Shown piece after piece: positions 16,420 through 24,600 of a stretch of 37,962 bases of DNA (the stretch's first letter is position 1; every line of letters starts with the position of its first letter). The notes under the pieces are model-generated. The model was not told the DNA's origin and ran no database searches. It saw only the letters and a list, made by a program, of their open reading frames with translations. Position numbers and translations under genes: made by a program. Origin of the DNA: an uncultured Lachnospiraceae bacterium (lineage in GTDB: Bacteria > Bacillota > Clostridia > Lachnospirales > Lachnospiraceae); contig CAJULP010000106.1 in the NCBI GenBank assembly GCA_910587295.1, forward strand, positions 1 through 37,962, written 5' to 3'.

Positions 16420-17112
16420 ATGCCTGAAAATAATCAAACCAATATACAGGCGGACACACCTTATCTTGGGCAGCTTCAGATTAACGTGACTTCTACGCTT
16501 GGCCTGATCCCAATCCAGGATGCCACCGTGACGATTTCCTATACCGGTGTGCCGGATATGGCGGTGGAACAGCTTAGGACCGATTCTTCAGGGCAGACGG
16601 AAGTTATAGAGCTGCCGGCGCCGCCGTTAGAATACAGTATGGAGCCGGAACAGGCTAACCAGCCTTATTCGGAATATAACATTCAGGTGGACGCACCGGG
16701 CTATGAGTCCGTGATGGTGTCAGGAACGGAAATCCTGCCGGATGTGACGGCGCTGCAGCCGATCCAAATGACGCCCCTAGAGACGGCTCCCCCTGATGAG
16801 GAAGAAGTACTGGTAATCCCTGAGCATACCCTTTACGGTGAATATCCTCCCAAGATTCCGGAGGATGAGATCAAGCCGATGGATGAAAGCGGCGAGATTG
16901 TCCTTAGCCGGGTGGTGATCCCGGAATATGTGATCGTCCATGACGGTGTGCCGGATGACAGTACAGCCCCTAATTATTACATCAGATACCGGGATTACAT
17001 TAAAAACGTGGCTTCCTCCGAAATTTACGCTACATGGCCGGAGAATGCGATCTATGCCAATGTGCTTGCGATTATGTCCTTTACGTTAAACAGGGTATAT
17101 ACGGAGTGGTAG
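16420..17112 (+). CDS. sleC: SleC spore cortex-lytic enzyme, 5' part, interrupted
   Basis: The first 230 residues of a SleC-type germination enzyme, followed by a stop codon supplied by inserted DNA. Residues about 12-115 match the SleC pro-region (a beta-sandwich with DATVTIS and DSSGQTEVIELPAP). From about 165 the SpoIID-like lytic transglycosylase domain begins: VIPEYVIVHDGVPD, YIKNVASSEIYATWP with the likely catalytic Glu201, and SFTLNRVYTEW. The reading stops exactly after TEW, whereas the family continues YRxxGYxFTITSSTAYDQ; that continuation lies at 20793. The ATG at 16420 is preferred over 16402 because AGAGG lies seven bases upstream of it. Alone, this fragment lacks half the active-site domain and should be inactive. 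Confidence 0.9.
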   Translation: MPENNQTNIQADTPYLGQLQINVTSTLGLIPIQDATVTISYTGVPDMAVEQLRTDSSGQTEVIELPAPPLEYSMEPEQANQPYSEYNIQVDAPGYESVMVSGTEILPDVTALQPIQMTPLETAPPDEEEVLVIPEHTLYGEYPPKIPEDEIKPMDESGEIVLSRVVIPEYVIVHDGVPDDSTAPNYYIRYRDYIKNVASSEIYATWPENAIYANVLAIMSFTLNRVYTEW

Positions 17113-17135
17113 CGTAATAAGGAGAATCCGGTAAA
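17085..17135. other. Left attachment site (attL) of the sleC element
   Basis: The gene/element boundary lies at GGTA, 17108-17111, shared with the right end at 20791-20794. If the crossover dinucleotide is GT (17109-17110), the element-side arm carries ACCG on the reverse strand 18 bases from the core, matching the opposite arm at the right end. The element contributes TAG right after TGG, ending the sleC reading frame. Confidence 0.75.
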
Positions 17136-17141
17136 AGGTGA

Positions 17142-17170
17142 TTGCACAATATCGGCAGGGGCATTATAAT
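17142..17170 (+). promoter_or_regulatory. Sigma-A type promoter of the DUF5722 cargo gene
   Basis: TTGCAC (17142-17147), a 17-base spacer and a perfect TATAAT (17165-17170), about 30 bases inside the left end of the element and 35 bases ahead of the cargo start. It suggests vegetative expression of the cargo independent of sleC. Confidence 0.6.
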
Positions 17171-17204
17171 AATGATACAAAAGATAAAACATGTTGGAGG
17201 CCTT

Positions 17205-18854
17205 ATGAACAGAATAAAAAGACAAATGACGACCTTAGTTGCGGCGGCAGTGCTGCTTGTTTCCATCGGTACGGGGATTGCTTTCGGTTTCTGCCCCTTA
17301 AAGGCAGAGGCGGCGGGGCGGCCGGCAGCGATTTCTTCCTGCCTGATTTCAGGGTCTGAGGTGGTATGCCAGATCGACGCGGGCAGCGTTCCCTATAGCG
17401 ATGACGGGAAATATTATATTTATGCGGACGAGGTTTATGAGGATGGCCCTACAGGGGATGTGGTGGCCACAGTCAAGGCCGGTTCTTCTGTTTCCGTAAG
17501 TTTTCCTCTTAACTATAACGCAGCGGATTCCAATTTAAGCCGTAAGTTCCTGGTGGCAATGAAGCAGGGAGGCCAGATGGTGCAGGTCAGTGATGAGCAC
17601 TATATTACCAACCCGGAAGCCCTTGCTGCCTATACCGCTAACCGGATGAACACGGGAATCAAAGGGATTCTGCCGGACACCACCAAGTTGGATAATGGTG
17701 ACCTTGCGGATCTTGGTATCCAGCAGGCAGTCTACAATATGTACCTGGATGATATCTGCTCGGCGGCATCGGTGCCGGGGGCGGTTCCTTTTGACTATAA
17801 CGGGCAGACCTATTATTTTGACGGACCCATGCTTGCGAATTATGACGCACTGGTCAAAGCCTTTAACAGAAGCGGGATTCAGGTCACAATGGTAATCTTA
17901 AACCATGGAACCGGGTTTTATGCGAAGGATCTGATACACCCTGCGGCGGTGGGCGTTGAATGCGAAGGGTATGCGCTGAACGTGGCGGATGCTGCTGGGA
18001 CCAACCACCTTAAGGCAATCGGCGCCTTTTTGGGGCAGCGGTATTGCGGAAGCCAGGGATGCGGGCAGATTGATAACTGGATTATAGGTAATGAGGTGAA
18101 TGCGCGCACTTCATGGTGGTATAGCAGTTCCGATTCCCTGGATTTTAACGTGGGAATCTATGTGAAGGCGTTCCGCATTTTTTATAACGAACTGAAAAGT
18201 AAAAATGCCAATGTCTGGGTTTACAATTCCATTGACCAGGAGTGGAACCGGAAGTCCAATCCCGGCAGCTTTCTTGCGAAGGATTATCTGGATCAGTTTA
18301 ACTATTACATGTTAAGGGAAGGGAATATTGACTGGGGGCTTTCCTATCATCCCTACAACTCCCCCCTTTATGACCCTTATGCGTGGAACGGGCCGGCGGT
18401 ATGGGTGAAGGACAACTTAAAGACGCCTTATATTACCATGCAGAATATTGATCTGCTGATCGACTATATGCATCAGCCGAAGTTTTTAAACCCGGCAGGG
18501 GAAGTCAGGAGCATTTCCCTTGCAGAGATCGGTTATACATCCAGCTTTGGGGATGCGGCGCAGGAAGCTTCCATCGCATACGGCTACTTAAAGGCGGCTT
18601 CCCTTCCAGATGTGGATGCGTTTATGTTGTACCGTCAGACCGACAATGCCCATGAGATGACCAGCAATTTGGCTCTTGGGCTGTATGACACCAACGGTAA
18701 CAGGAAGCCTGCCTATGAGATTTATAAGAATCTGGGAACAGCAAATGAAGGAGCGGCCAAGGCAAGGGCTTCCGAGATCATCGGTATGGACATCGACCAG
18801 ATGATCAGCCAGAATATCGTATGGACAAGATCCGGGGATGGCGTGGTGCAGTAA
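17205..18854 (+). CDS. Secreted DUF5722 glycosidase-like protein (element cargo)
   Basis: A 549-residue protein with a signal peptide (about 1-37, ending AEA). The ATG at 17205 is chosen because GGAGG precedes it by four bases and it begins a proper signal sequence. A beta-rich N-terminal part (about 40-130) is followed by a TIM-barrel-like DUF5722 domain (about 140-530). GNEVN with Glu297 resembles the acid/base strand-4 motif of clan GH-A glycosidases, and AEIGYTS with Glu441 could be the nucleophile (inference from motif shape). No wall or membrane anchor is seen. It lies wholly inside the sleC element, with its own promoter and terminator. Substrate unknown; a polysaccharide is a reasonable guess. 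Confidence 0.8.
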   Translation: MNRIKRQMTTLVAAAVLLVSIGTGIAFGFCPLKAEAAGRPAAISSCLISGSEVVCQIDAGSVPYSDDGKYYIYADEVYEDGPTGDVVATVKAGSSVSVSFPLNYNAADSNLSRKFLVAMKQGGQMVQVSDEHYITNPEALAAYTANRMNTGIKGILPDTTKLDNGDLADLGIQQAVYNMYLDDICSAASVPGAVPFDYNGQTYYFDGPMLANYDALVKAFNRSGIQVTMVILNHGTGFYAKDLIHPAAVGVECEGYALNVADAAGTNHLKAIGAFLGQRYCGSQGCGQIDNWIIGNEVNARTSWWYSSSDSLDFNVGIYVKAFRIFYNELKSKNANVWVYNSIDQEWNRKSNPGSFLAKDYLDQFNYYMLREGNIDWGLSYHPYNSPLYDPYAWNGPAVWVKDNLKTPYITMQNIDLLIDYMHQPKFLNPAGEVRSISLAEIGYTSSFGDAAQEASIAYGYLKAASLPDVDAFMLYRQTDNAHEMTSNLALGLYDTNGNRKPAYEIYKNLGTANEGAAKARASEIIGMDIDQMISQNIVWTRSGDGVVQ

Positions 18855-18884
18855 TGACAGTAATGATTAGAAGATGACAGTAAG

Positions 18885-18910
18885 GGCAGGCCTTTAGGGC
18901 CTGCCTTTTT
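18885..18910 (+). terminator. Rho-independent terminator after the DUF5722 gene
   Basis: GGCAGGCC (18885-18892) and GGCCTGCC (18898-18905) form an 8-base perfect stem with a five-base loop, followed by TTTTT. It separates the cargo gene from the recombinase unit. Confidence 0.95.
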
Positions 18911-18939
18911 GCATATGAGCCGATAAACAGCATAACCAT
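18911..18939 (+). promoter_or_regulatory. Weak candidate sporulation promoter of the recombinase unit
   Basis: GCATATG (18911-18917), 13 bases, then CATAACCAT (18931-18939) loosely resembles sigma-E/sigma-K type elements. No sigma-A consensus is seen between the terminator and the small ORF. The match is poor enough to be chance. Confidence 0.25.
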
Positions 18940-18969
18940 ATAAAGAAGAGCAGGAAAAGAGATAGTGAT

Positions 18970-19149
18970 ATGGTTTTAGTGCGTCAAAATAAGCAGGTGA
19001 CGGTCCGCTTAGAATTTCCACAACAGTCAGACCAAAAGGCAGAGCAGGAGTTTATCGAAAATCTAAAGGCAATTTACTTTGAAAGATTAAAGGACGGGGC
19101 GCTTCCGTATCCGGCTGTTTTGGATAAGGGGGAGCGGGGCGATGTGTAA
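18970..19149 (+). CDS. 59-residue protein ahead of the recombinase, possible directionality factor
   Basis: An ORF of 59 codons: MVLVRQNKQVTVRLEF at the start, QEFIENLKAIYFERL in the middle and a Gly/Asp-rich end. AGGAAAAG lies upstream at slightly long spacing. It overlaps the recombinase start by eight bases (19142-19149), so the two are translated together. I do not recognise a named family. Small proteins next to serine recombinases can be recombination directionality factors; the C. difficile skin element has such a factor encoded within it (established knowledge). That role here is inference from position and size. Confidence 0.65.
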   Translation: MVLVRQNKQVTVRLEFPQQSDQKAEQEFIENLKAIYFERLKDGALPYPAVLDKGERGDV

Positions 19150-20812
19150 ACGGGTAAGGACTCTGCTCAGGGTATCTTCCAGGCAGCAGCTCCATGATGA
19201 TGACATCCCCATCCAGAGGGCGGAGGCCGGGCAGTATATAGCAAAACGCCCGGAGTGGGTCTTTGACAAGGAATATATGGAAAAGGCCGTGTCGGCATAC
19301 AAAAACCATGTGGAAGAGAGGGCGGTCTTGCAGGAGATACTAAAAGATGCAGAAAACCGGGAATTTGACGTGCTTCTTACTTATATGTCGGACAGGATAG
19401 GAAGGCAGGAGGAGTACAGTTTTTACGTGGCGGCGTTAAACCGGCTTGGCATTGAGGTCTGGACGATCAAGGACGGACAGCTTAAGACAGAAGAGCATAT
19501 TGATAAACTGCTGAACTATATCCGGTTCTGGCAGAATGAGGGGGAAAGCAAAAAGACCGGCATGCGTGTGAAAGATACCCAGAAGGAACTGATAAAGGCG
19601 GGGAAGTTTGTAGGAGGAAGAGCGCCTTACGGTTATGAGCTGGTGGAATCCGGCATCGTCAGCAGCCATGGGAGATCGTTAAAAAAACTAGAGATCGTAA
19701 AAGAAAAGGCACAGGTGGTAAGACTGATCTACAGTCTTGCGGTGTACCAGGGCATGGGGTATGAAAAGATAGCAAAGGAGCTGAACAGGCAGGAAATACC
19801 GGCGGTTATGGCGGATCAGTGGAGGGCGGGAACGGTCAGGAGCATACTGACCAATCCGGTGTATATGGGGTATCTTGCCCTTAACAGAAGAGTGGCCCGA
19901 GACGGCCAGCGGCGTAACGGGCTTGTCAGTTTGGACAGAAAAGAGTGGGTTTATTCTGAAAAGCAGCTGCCGGAGTTGGTCATTGTACCACAAAAGCTTT
20001 GGGAGAGGGCGCAGGAAATCAGAGAAGCCAGGAAAAGCCAAATAGCCGCTTCCCGAAAGAAAGCAGCAGAAGAATTCGAGATATGCGGCATGGTTCCTGT
20101 GAGTACAAAAGGGAAGCTTGCGCTGACAGGTTTGGCTGTCTGCGGATATTGTGGCAGGCATCTTAAAAACGGAAGCTACTTAAACCGCTGGGAAACAAAA
20201 TCCGGGGAAAAGAAAACCACATATACCGGCAGGTATGTCTGTCCTTTAAAATGTAAAGAACGGTTCTGCTATTCCCAGAGTTTTCTGGAAGGGGTGGTGT
20301 TCGAGGCGGTGGAAAGCTGCTTAGAGCAGATCAAAACAGTGGATGTCTTAGAAGATCTGCAAAGGATGCAGGGCCGGAAAAGTCAGGATTTGGAAAAGGA
20401 GCTGGAACGTACCCTGAAAAAGCAAAAGACGGTGAGGCTTGATATCAGGACATTGGAAGAAAAGATACCGGGGGCGGTCAGGGGGGAATATTGTTTCAGC
20501 GCAGAAAAGCTTGCCTTCATGATCAGGGAAAAGGAACAGAAGGAAAAAGAGCTGGAGGAAAAAAAAAGGCAGATAAATGAAAAGATACAAGAAGCAAGGG
20601 AGCAAAGCGGCAAAATAAAAGGGGTTACTTTGCCTGACTGGAAGGAGGAGTTTCGAAGGGCGGATATCCGGATGAAAAAAATGCTGCTTTCCTCTTTTGT
20701 TGAAAAAATTGATGTGAAGGATGGGGAGATCGGCATCAGATTCAGGATCTGTCCGGAAGATTTTTTTATACCGAAGACCATTTGCTTCGGGGTACCGGAA
20801 CAGGGGCTATAA
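19142..20812 (+). CDS. Large serine recombinase of the sleC element
   Basis: A 556-residue site-specific recombinase. The N-terminal resolvase domain (about 1-150) has RVSS with the catalytic Ser12 and the SDRIGRQEE segment. The recombinase domain follows (GGRAPYGYEL, then NRQEIPAV and ILTNPVYMGYL). A zinc ribbon uses Cys334, Cys337, Cys367 and Cys371 or Cys376, and a long coiled coil (about 395-490) is the control element of this family. It resembles the recombinases that excise skin-type elements. Its last codons run across the right attachment site: after excision the circle would read GVA and stop, instead of GVPEQGL. The start overlaps the 59-residue ORF. Confidence 0.93.
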   Translation: MCKRVRTLLRVSSRQQLHDDDIPIQRAEAGQYIAKRPEWVFDKEYMEKAVSAYKNHVEERAVLQEILKDAENREFDVLLTYMSDRIGRQEEYSFYVAALNRLGIEVWTIKDGQLKTEEHIDKLLNYIRFWQNEGESKKTGMRVKDTQKELIKAGKFVGGRAPYGYELVESGIVSSHGRSLKKLEIVKEKAQVVRLIYSLAVYQGMGYEKIAKELNRQEIPAVMADQWRAGTVRSILTNPVYMGYLALNRRVARDGQRRNGLVSLDRKEWVYSEKQLPELVIVPQKLWERAQEIREARKSQIAASRKKAAEEFEICGMVPVSTKGKLALTGLAVCGYCGRHLKNGSYLNRWETKSGEKKTTYTGRYVCPLKCKERFCYSQSFLEGVVFEAVESCLEQIKTVDVLEDLQRMQGRKSQDLEKELERTLKKQKTVRLDIRTLEEKIPGAVRGEYCFSAEKLAFMIREKEQKEKELEEKKRQINEKIQEAREQSGKIKGVTLPDWKEEFRRADIRMKKMLLSSFVEKIDVKDGEIGIRFRICPEDFFIPKTICFGVPEQGL

Positions 20813-20820
20813 TTTTACCA
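20766..20820. other. Right attachment site (attR) of the sleC element
   Basis: GGTA at 20791-20794 matches the left end. The element-side arm has ACCG 18 bases from a GT core, mirrored at the left end, and an inner inverted repeat CCGAAG/CTTCGG (20771-20776, 20785-20790). The gene side resumes sleC coding at TAC, 20793. Confidence 0.75.
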
Positions 20821-21371
20821 TCACTTCCTCTACCGCCTATGACCAGAAGTGGATCCGCGGGAGGAATATCTATTCCAATATCGGCCGGGTGGTGGACAGT
20901 ATTTTTAACAATTATCTGTCAAGGCCGGGTGTCAGGCAGCCCATTTTTACCTCTTATTGTGACGGAAGGCGGGTGACATGTAACGGACTCAGCCAGTGGG
21001 GATCCATGTATTTAGGGGAGGAAGGTTATTCCCCCATTGAGATCATCCGCTATTACTACGGCTCGGATATGTATATCAATTCCGCAGTCAGCGTGGCCGG
21101 GGTGCCGTCCTCCTGGCCGGGATATAACCTGTCGGTTGGTTCCGTGGGGGATAAAGTGCGGCAGATCCAGCAGCAGTTAAACCGGATCGCACAAAATTAT
21201 CCGGCAATCCCGCAGGTTGCGGTGGATGGTGTGTTTGGCCCGGCTACCCAACAGGCGGTGAAGGAGTTTCAAAGGATCTTTAATCTTCCGCCAAACGGGA
21301 TTGTGGATTTTCCTACATGGTACAGTATTTCCAATATTTACGTGGGGGTCAGCAGGATTTCCGAACCATAA
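20793..21371 (+). pseudogene. sleC: SleC spore cortex-lytic enzyme, 3' part
   Basis: The remaining 192 residues of the gene that begins at 16420. They start YRNRGYNFTITSSTAYDQ, completing the SpoIID-like domain (SYCDGRRVTCNGLSQWGSMYLGEEGY), and end in a peptidoglycan-binding domain of the PG_binding_1 type (about the last 75 residues, VGSVGDKVRQIQQQL to PPNGIVDFPTWYSI). There is no ribosome site for separate translation, and its frame runs upstream into the recombinase 3' end without a sensible start. It is listed as a broken part, but it is probably a dormant exon-like segment rejoined by excision, not a decayed gene. Confidence 0.88.
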
Positions 21372-21376
21372 AATCC

Positions 21377-21450
21377 AAAAGAAACAATAAAAAGCTCTAT
21401 AGGCAGCGTTTTTTACCGCACTTTTTACCGTGCTTTTTATTGTTTCTTTT
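21377..21450. terminator. Long inverted repeat, bidirectional-type terminator after sleC
   Basis: Perfect 19-base arms (21377-21395 and 21432-21450) surround a 36-base loop that holds a smaller repeat of TTTTTTACCG and TTTTTACCG. T-rich sequence follows on the plus strand. It closes the sleC unit. Confidence 0.8.
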
Positions 21451-21471
21451 TGATCTGAAAATTTCTCCTTA

Positions 21472-21499
21472 TTGACAAAAAGTCAGTAAATAATATAAT
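21472..21499 (+). promoter_or_regulatory. Strong sigma-A promoter of the M60 operon
   Basis: Perfect TTGACA (21472-21477), a 16-base spacer and perfect TATAAT (21494-21499); a second TATAAT overlaps at 21499-21504. Confidence 0.85.
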
Positions 21500-21534
21500 A
21501 TAATCAGCGGTAATGGGCCCCAAAGGAAGGGGTT

Positions 21535-21618
21535 ATGAGAAGTTTTTACCAGCAGAAAAGAACAAATGATCTGCCCAAACAGCAGATAGATAACATAAGA
21601 AAAGGAGAAGATGTATGA
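21535..21618 (+). CDS. 27-residue leader ORF of the M60 operon
   Basis: A short ORF beginning MRSFYQQKRTNDLPKQQ, with AAGGAAGGGG just upstream of its ATG. Its TGA overlaps the ATG of the M60 gene in ATGA (21615-21618). It lies between a strong promoter and a large secreted protein gene, so it may couple or tune translation. It has no known relatives that I recognise and could be non-functional. Confidence 0.5.
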   Translation: MRSFYQQKRTNDLPKQQIDNIRKGEDV

Positions 21619-24600
21619 AACGGATTACGGCATGGCTAATGGCACTTTGTCTGATCGCAACGTGTATCCTTCCGGTTCGGGCAATGGAAACGAACGGAAC
21701 GGAATCACCTGATGTTATGCAGGAAAATGAGGATCCAGATAATGAAGCAGCCGGCGAAGAGCAAAAGACGGTACCAGAAGAAGGGGGAGACACATTTTCA
21801 AATGTAAGCCCAAGCCCTTCTCCCACGGCAACGCCGGAGACACCGGCGGAAGATGAGGAACCCGGGGCAGATGAGGAAGAAGGAGACGATCTGCCTGACC
21901 CGGAAGAAGAGGAAGATGAGGATACTGATCCTGACTCCAAGGAAGACGGGGAAGGGGAAGACGATCTTACGGTAACAGACGAAATAGAAGGGGAAGATGA
22001 TCAGCAGCAGAACCCGCCGGATACTTTTGTGGGCGGTGGGCTGTGGAATGAACAGGGGGTCAGCGGTAACGTCAGCGGCGGTATCGAAGTTGTCCTGATG
22101 AACGCTCTGCCCATCAAAGAAGGCAGTACGATCAAGCTTGCGGTTTCATTGGAAAACGGAGGCAGTTCCCAGTATGTGGAACTTGGAAGCGATTCTAAGA
22201 AGCATTTGGTGACATTTGATAATCTGGCATCGGGAACCACATACCGTTTACGGATATCCGAGACAGAAACGGGAAGTTCCGGTTTTGGTTTCCTTCCTTA
22301 TGAACAGGACATCGTGGTTTCCGGGGATATCAAGACTGCGGAAGTCTATACTGGTTTTGTGGAAATAGACGGAATTTCCTATACCCAGGGCATGACCCAT
22401 CCGGGAACTATGCTGATCGGGGATGTGAACCGGGATGGGGTATTAGACGACGGGGACAAAGACGCCATCATGCAGGCGATCAGTAACGGAACCGGAGGGG
22501 CTGCTGATTTGAATAAAGACGGACTAACAGATCTGGTGGATCTGCAGTTCTATACAAATAGCAAGGCTAAGATGGATGAAAACGCAGATATTGCATCTTC
22601 GTTGACCAGTAGAGTCTCCCCGGAAGCGGTGCAGGTCAATACCGATTCTGCAACCACGGAGGTTACCGGGAATTTGGAAAATATCCTGAGGGATAATGGC
22701 AGTGCGGTACAGCTCCGCAGTAGAAACGGAAACATATCCGAGGAGAACCCGGTAGATATCGGATTCAATTTGCAAAGCGATGAATCGGCATCCAGACAGA
22801 TGGAACAGATTGCGTTTTTCATGGGAGACAATAACATTGCAAGCGGTGAGCTGATCGTGGTTACGGAGAGCGGTGAGGAGATCCCCTATGAGATCAGGGA
22901 TGGGAAAGCGGTTCCCCAAATTCCATTGGCGCGGACATTTGAAGACGGGCAGGAAGGAAGTAATGAAGGTCTTCTTGTGATCGACTTGCGTGGTCAAAAA
23001 GCGGTGAAGAAGATAACGCTGCGCATTACCGGGATGATGTTAAACCAGAGTCTGGCAGAAATTTCTCAGGTAGAATTTTTAAACGACATGGAAAAACGGA
23101 TTCCGGAACCAGAGATGAACGTGCCTGACGGGCTTAAGCTGACAGGTGGGAATAAATCATTCAGCGTTGCATGGAACAAACAGGTCAATGTAACCGGCTA
23201 CGAGGTAAAGATTGACTATAATGGTCAGACAGAAGAACGCCGGGTGGCGTCCAACCAGCTGGAAGTAAAATCCTTTATGAACGGACGGCTGAAAAACGGC
23301 GAAATTTACAATGTCAGTGTGCAATCCGTAAACGGTACCTGGGAAAGCGGTTACTGTGCAAGCGAAGGGGTAAGCCCTGTTGTTTCGGGTAAGCCGGATC
23401 CCCCCGATAACCTGAAAGCCACAGGCGGGTACTGCCGTGTCAGTCTGACATGGAAAAATATGGAGGATACGGATTATTACAACGTTTACTATAAGGCGGA
23501 CGGTGAGAATGACTATACCAAGATTGAAGGCGTGGACCAGAACCGTCATGTGATCTCAAACTTAAAGGATGAGACAAGGTATGAAGTTTACGTGACCGGT
23601 GTCAATGAATTAGGGGAAAGCGATCCTTCTATCCATTCAGAGGCGCGCACGATTACATTGAAACCGGCGCAGATGCCGAATTACAAGCTGATCAATGAGT
23701 CCAACGGAAAAGGGAAAGTAAGCGCACATATTGAGAGCGTGACCCATGGAAGGGGATCCATGGTGGGAAGTTCCTTAGACGCGGACGCTAAGAGCGCTCT
23801 TGGAACGGTGGATAAAGATGCGGCGTCATATTATCAGGTGCTTGACTGGGACGACGGGGCAGCTTATCCTGCGGCAACGAAAGGTCTTTTGTTTACGTTA
23901 GACGACTATTATGAGATGAGTTATATTGCATTTGCGGAAGCCGAGGATATCGGCTGGTACAGCGGCGCTTATGTTTATTACTATGATAAGGAGCATCCGG
24001 ACGGAACGGCGGCGCAAAATGTTTCATTGTTGCAGAAGACAGACGTAAACGGGCGGAAGTACTATATGATCAAGCTGGCGCAGCCGATTACGGCCAATAA
24101 GGTCAGGCTGGGCTTTACAAGAGGGAATAATTATTACAATATCATTATCTCCGAAGTGAACTTTTACCATTATGACAGTCTGGAAGATGATATCCTTGCC
24201 CTGTATGCGGACGATCTGCATGCCACTTTAAGGGATGACGTAACCCAGGCGGAGATTGAAGAATTACAAAAACGTCTGGATACCCAAGATGCGAAAAGCG
24301 GGGAATATCATCCCGAGCGGGATATGCTGCAGCGCGAACTGGACAATGCAAGGAGCCTTTTATCATCGGATTTTCAGGGTGTGATAGAGATCAATGCTAA
24401 GATCATGGCGGCAAAAGACGGCCATCTGGGATTTGGCGGCCTGAACGCATGGCAGCCCCTTGGCGTTACGGCATACGAAGGGGAGCAGATCGTGGTCTAT
24501 GTGGGCCATGATAAGTTAAAGACAGGATCTGACTCGGCATTAAAACTGATCGGTACGCAGTACCATGCGGAAGCAGGTGCGTTTGCGTCGAATATCGCAA

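Larger units (their letters stand above)
17110..20792. mobile_element. Skin-like intervening element in sleC (3,683 bases)
   Basis: This segment separates two exact halves of one sleC gene. It encodes a DUF5722 secreted protein, a 59-residue protein and a large serine recombinase, and nothing else. Removing it at the shared GGTA yields TGG-TAC-CGG, restoring TEWYRNRGYNF in frame and a 422-residue SleC, the family's normal length (about 430). Ends do not show the longer inverted repeats or target duplications of transposons; the minimal shared core and serine recombinase fit conservative site-specific recombination. By analogy with skin in sigK (family knowledge), excision probably happens in the sporulating mother cell. 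That timing is inference. Confidence 0.85.

Noticed and set aside
16402..17112. A complete short protein of unknown function ending at 17112
   Set aside because: It stops inside a conserved SpoIID-like domain whose exact continuation is at 20793, so it is one part of a split gene.
17110..20792. Ordinary transposon insertion or a decayed prophage
   Set aside because: There are no terminal inverted repeats, no target duplication beyond four shared bases and no transposase or phage structural genes; the exact in-frame joint and serine recombinase fit site-specific recombination better.
20721..21371. An independent 216-residue peptidoglycan-binding protein starting inside the recombinase gene
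   Set aside because: There is no ribosome site, and its first 24 codons are the recombinase end in another frame. The family match begins only at YRNRGYNF (20793).
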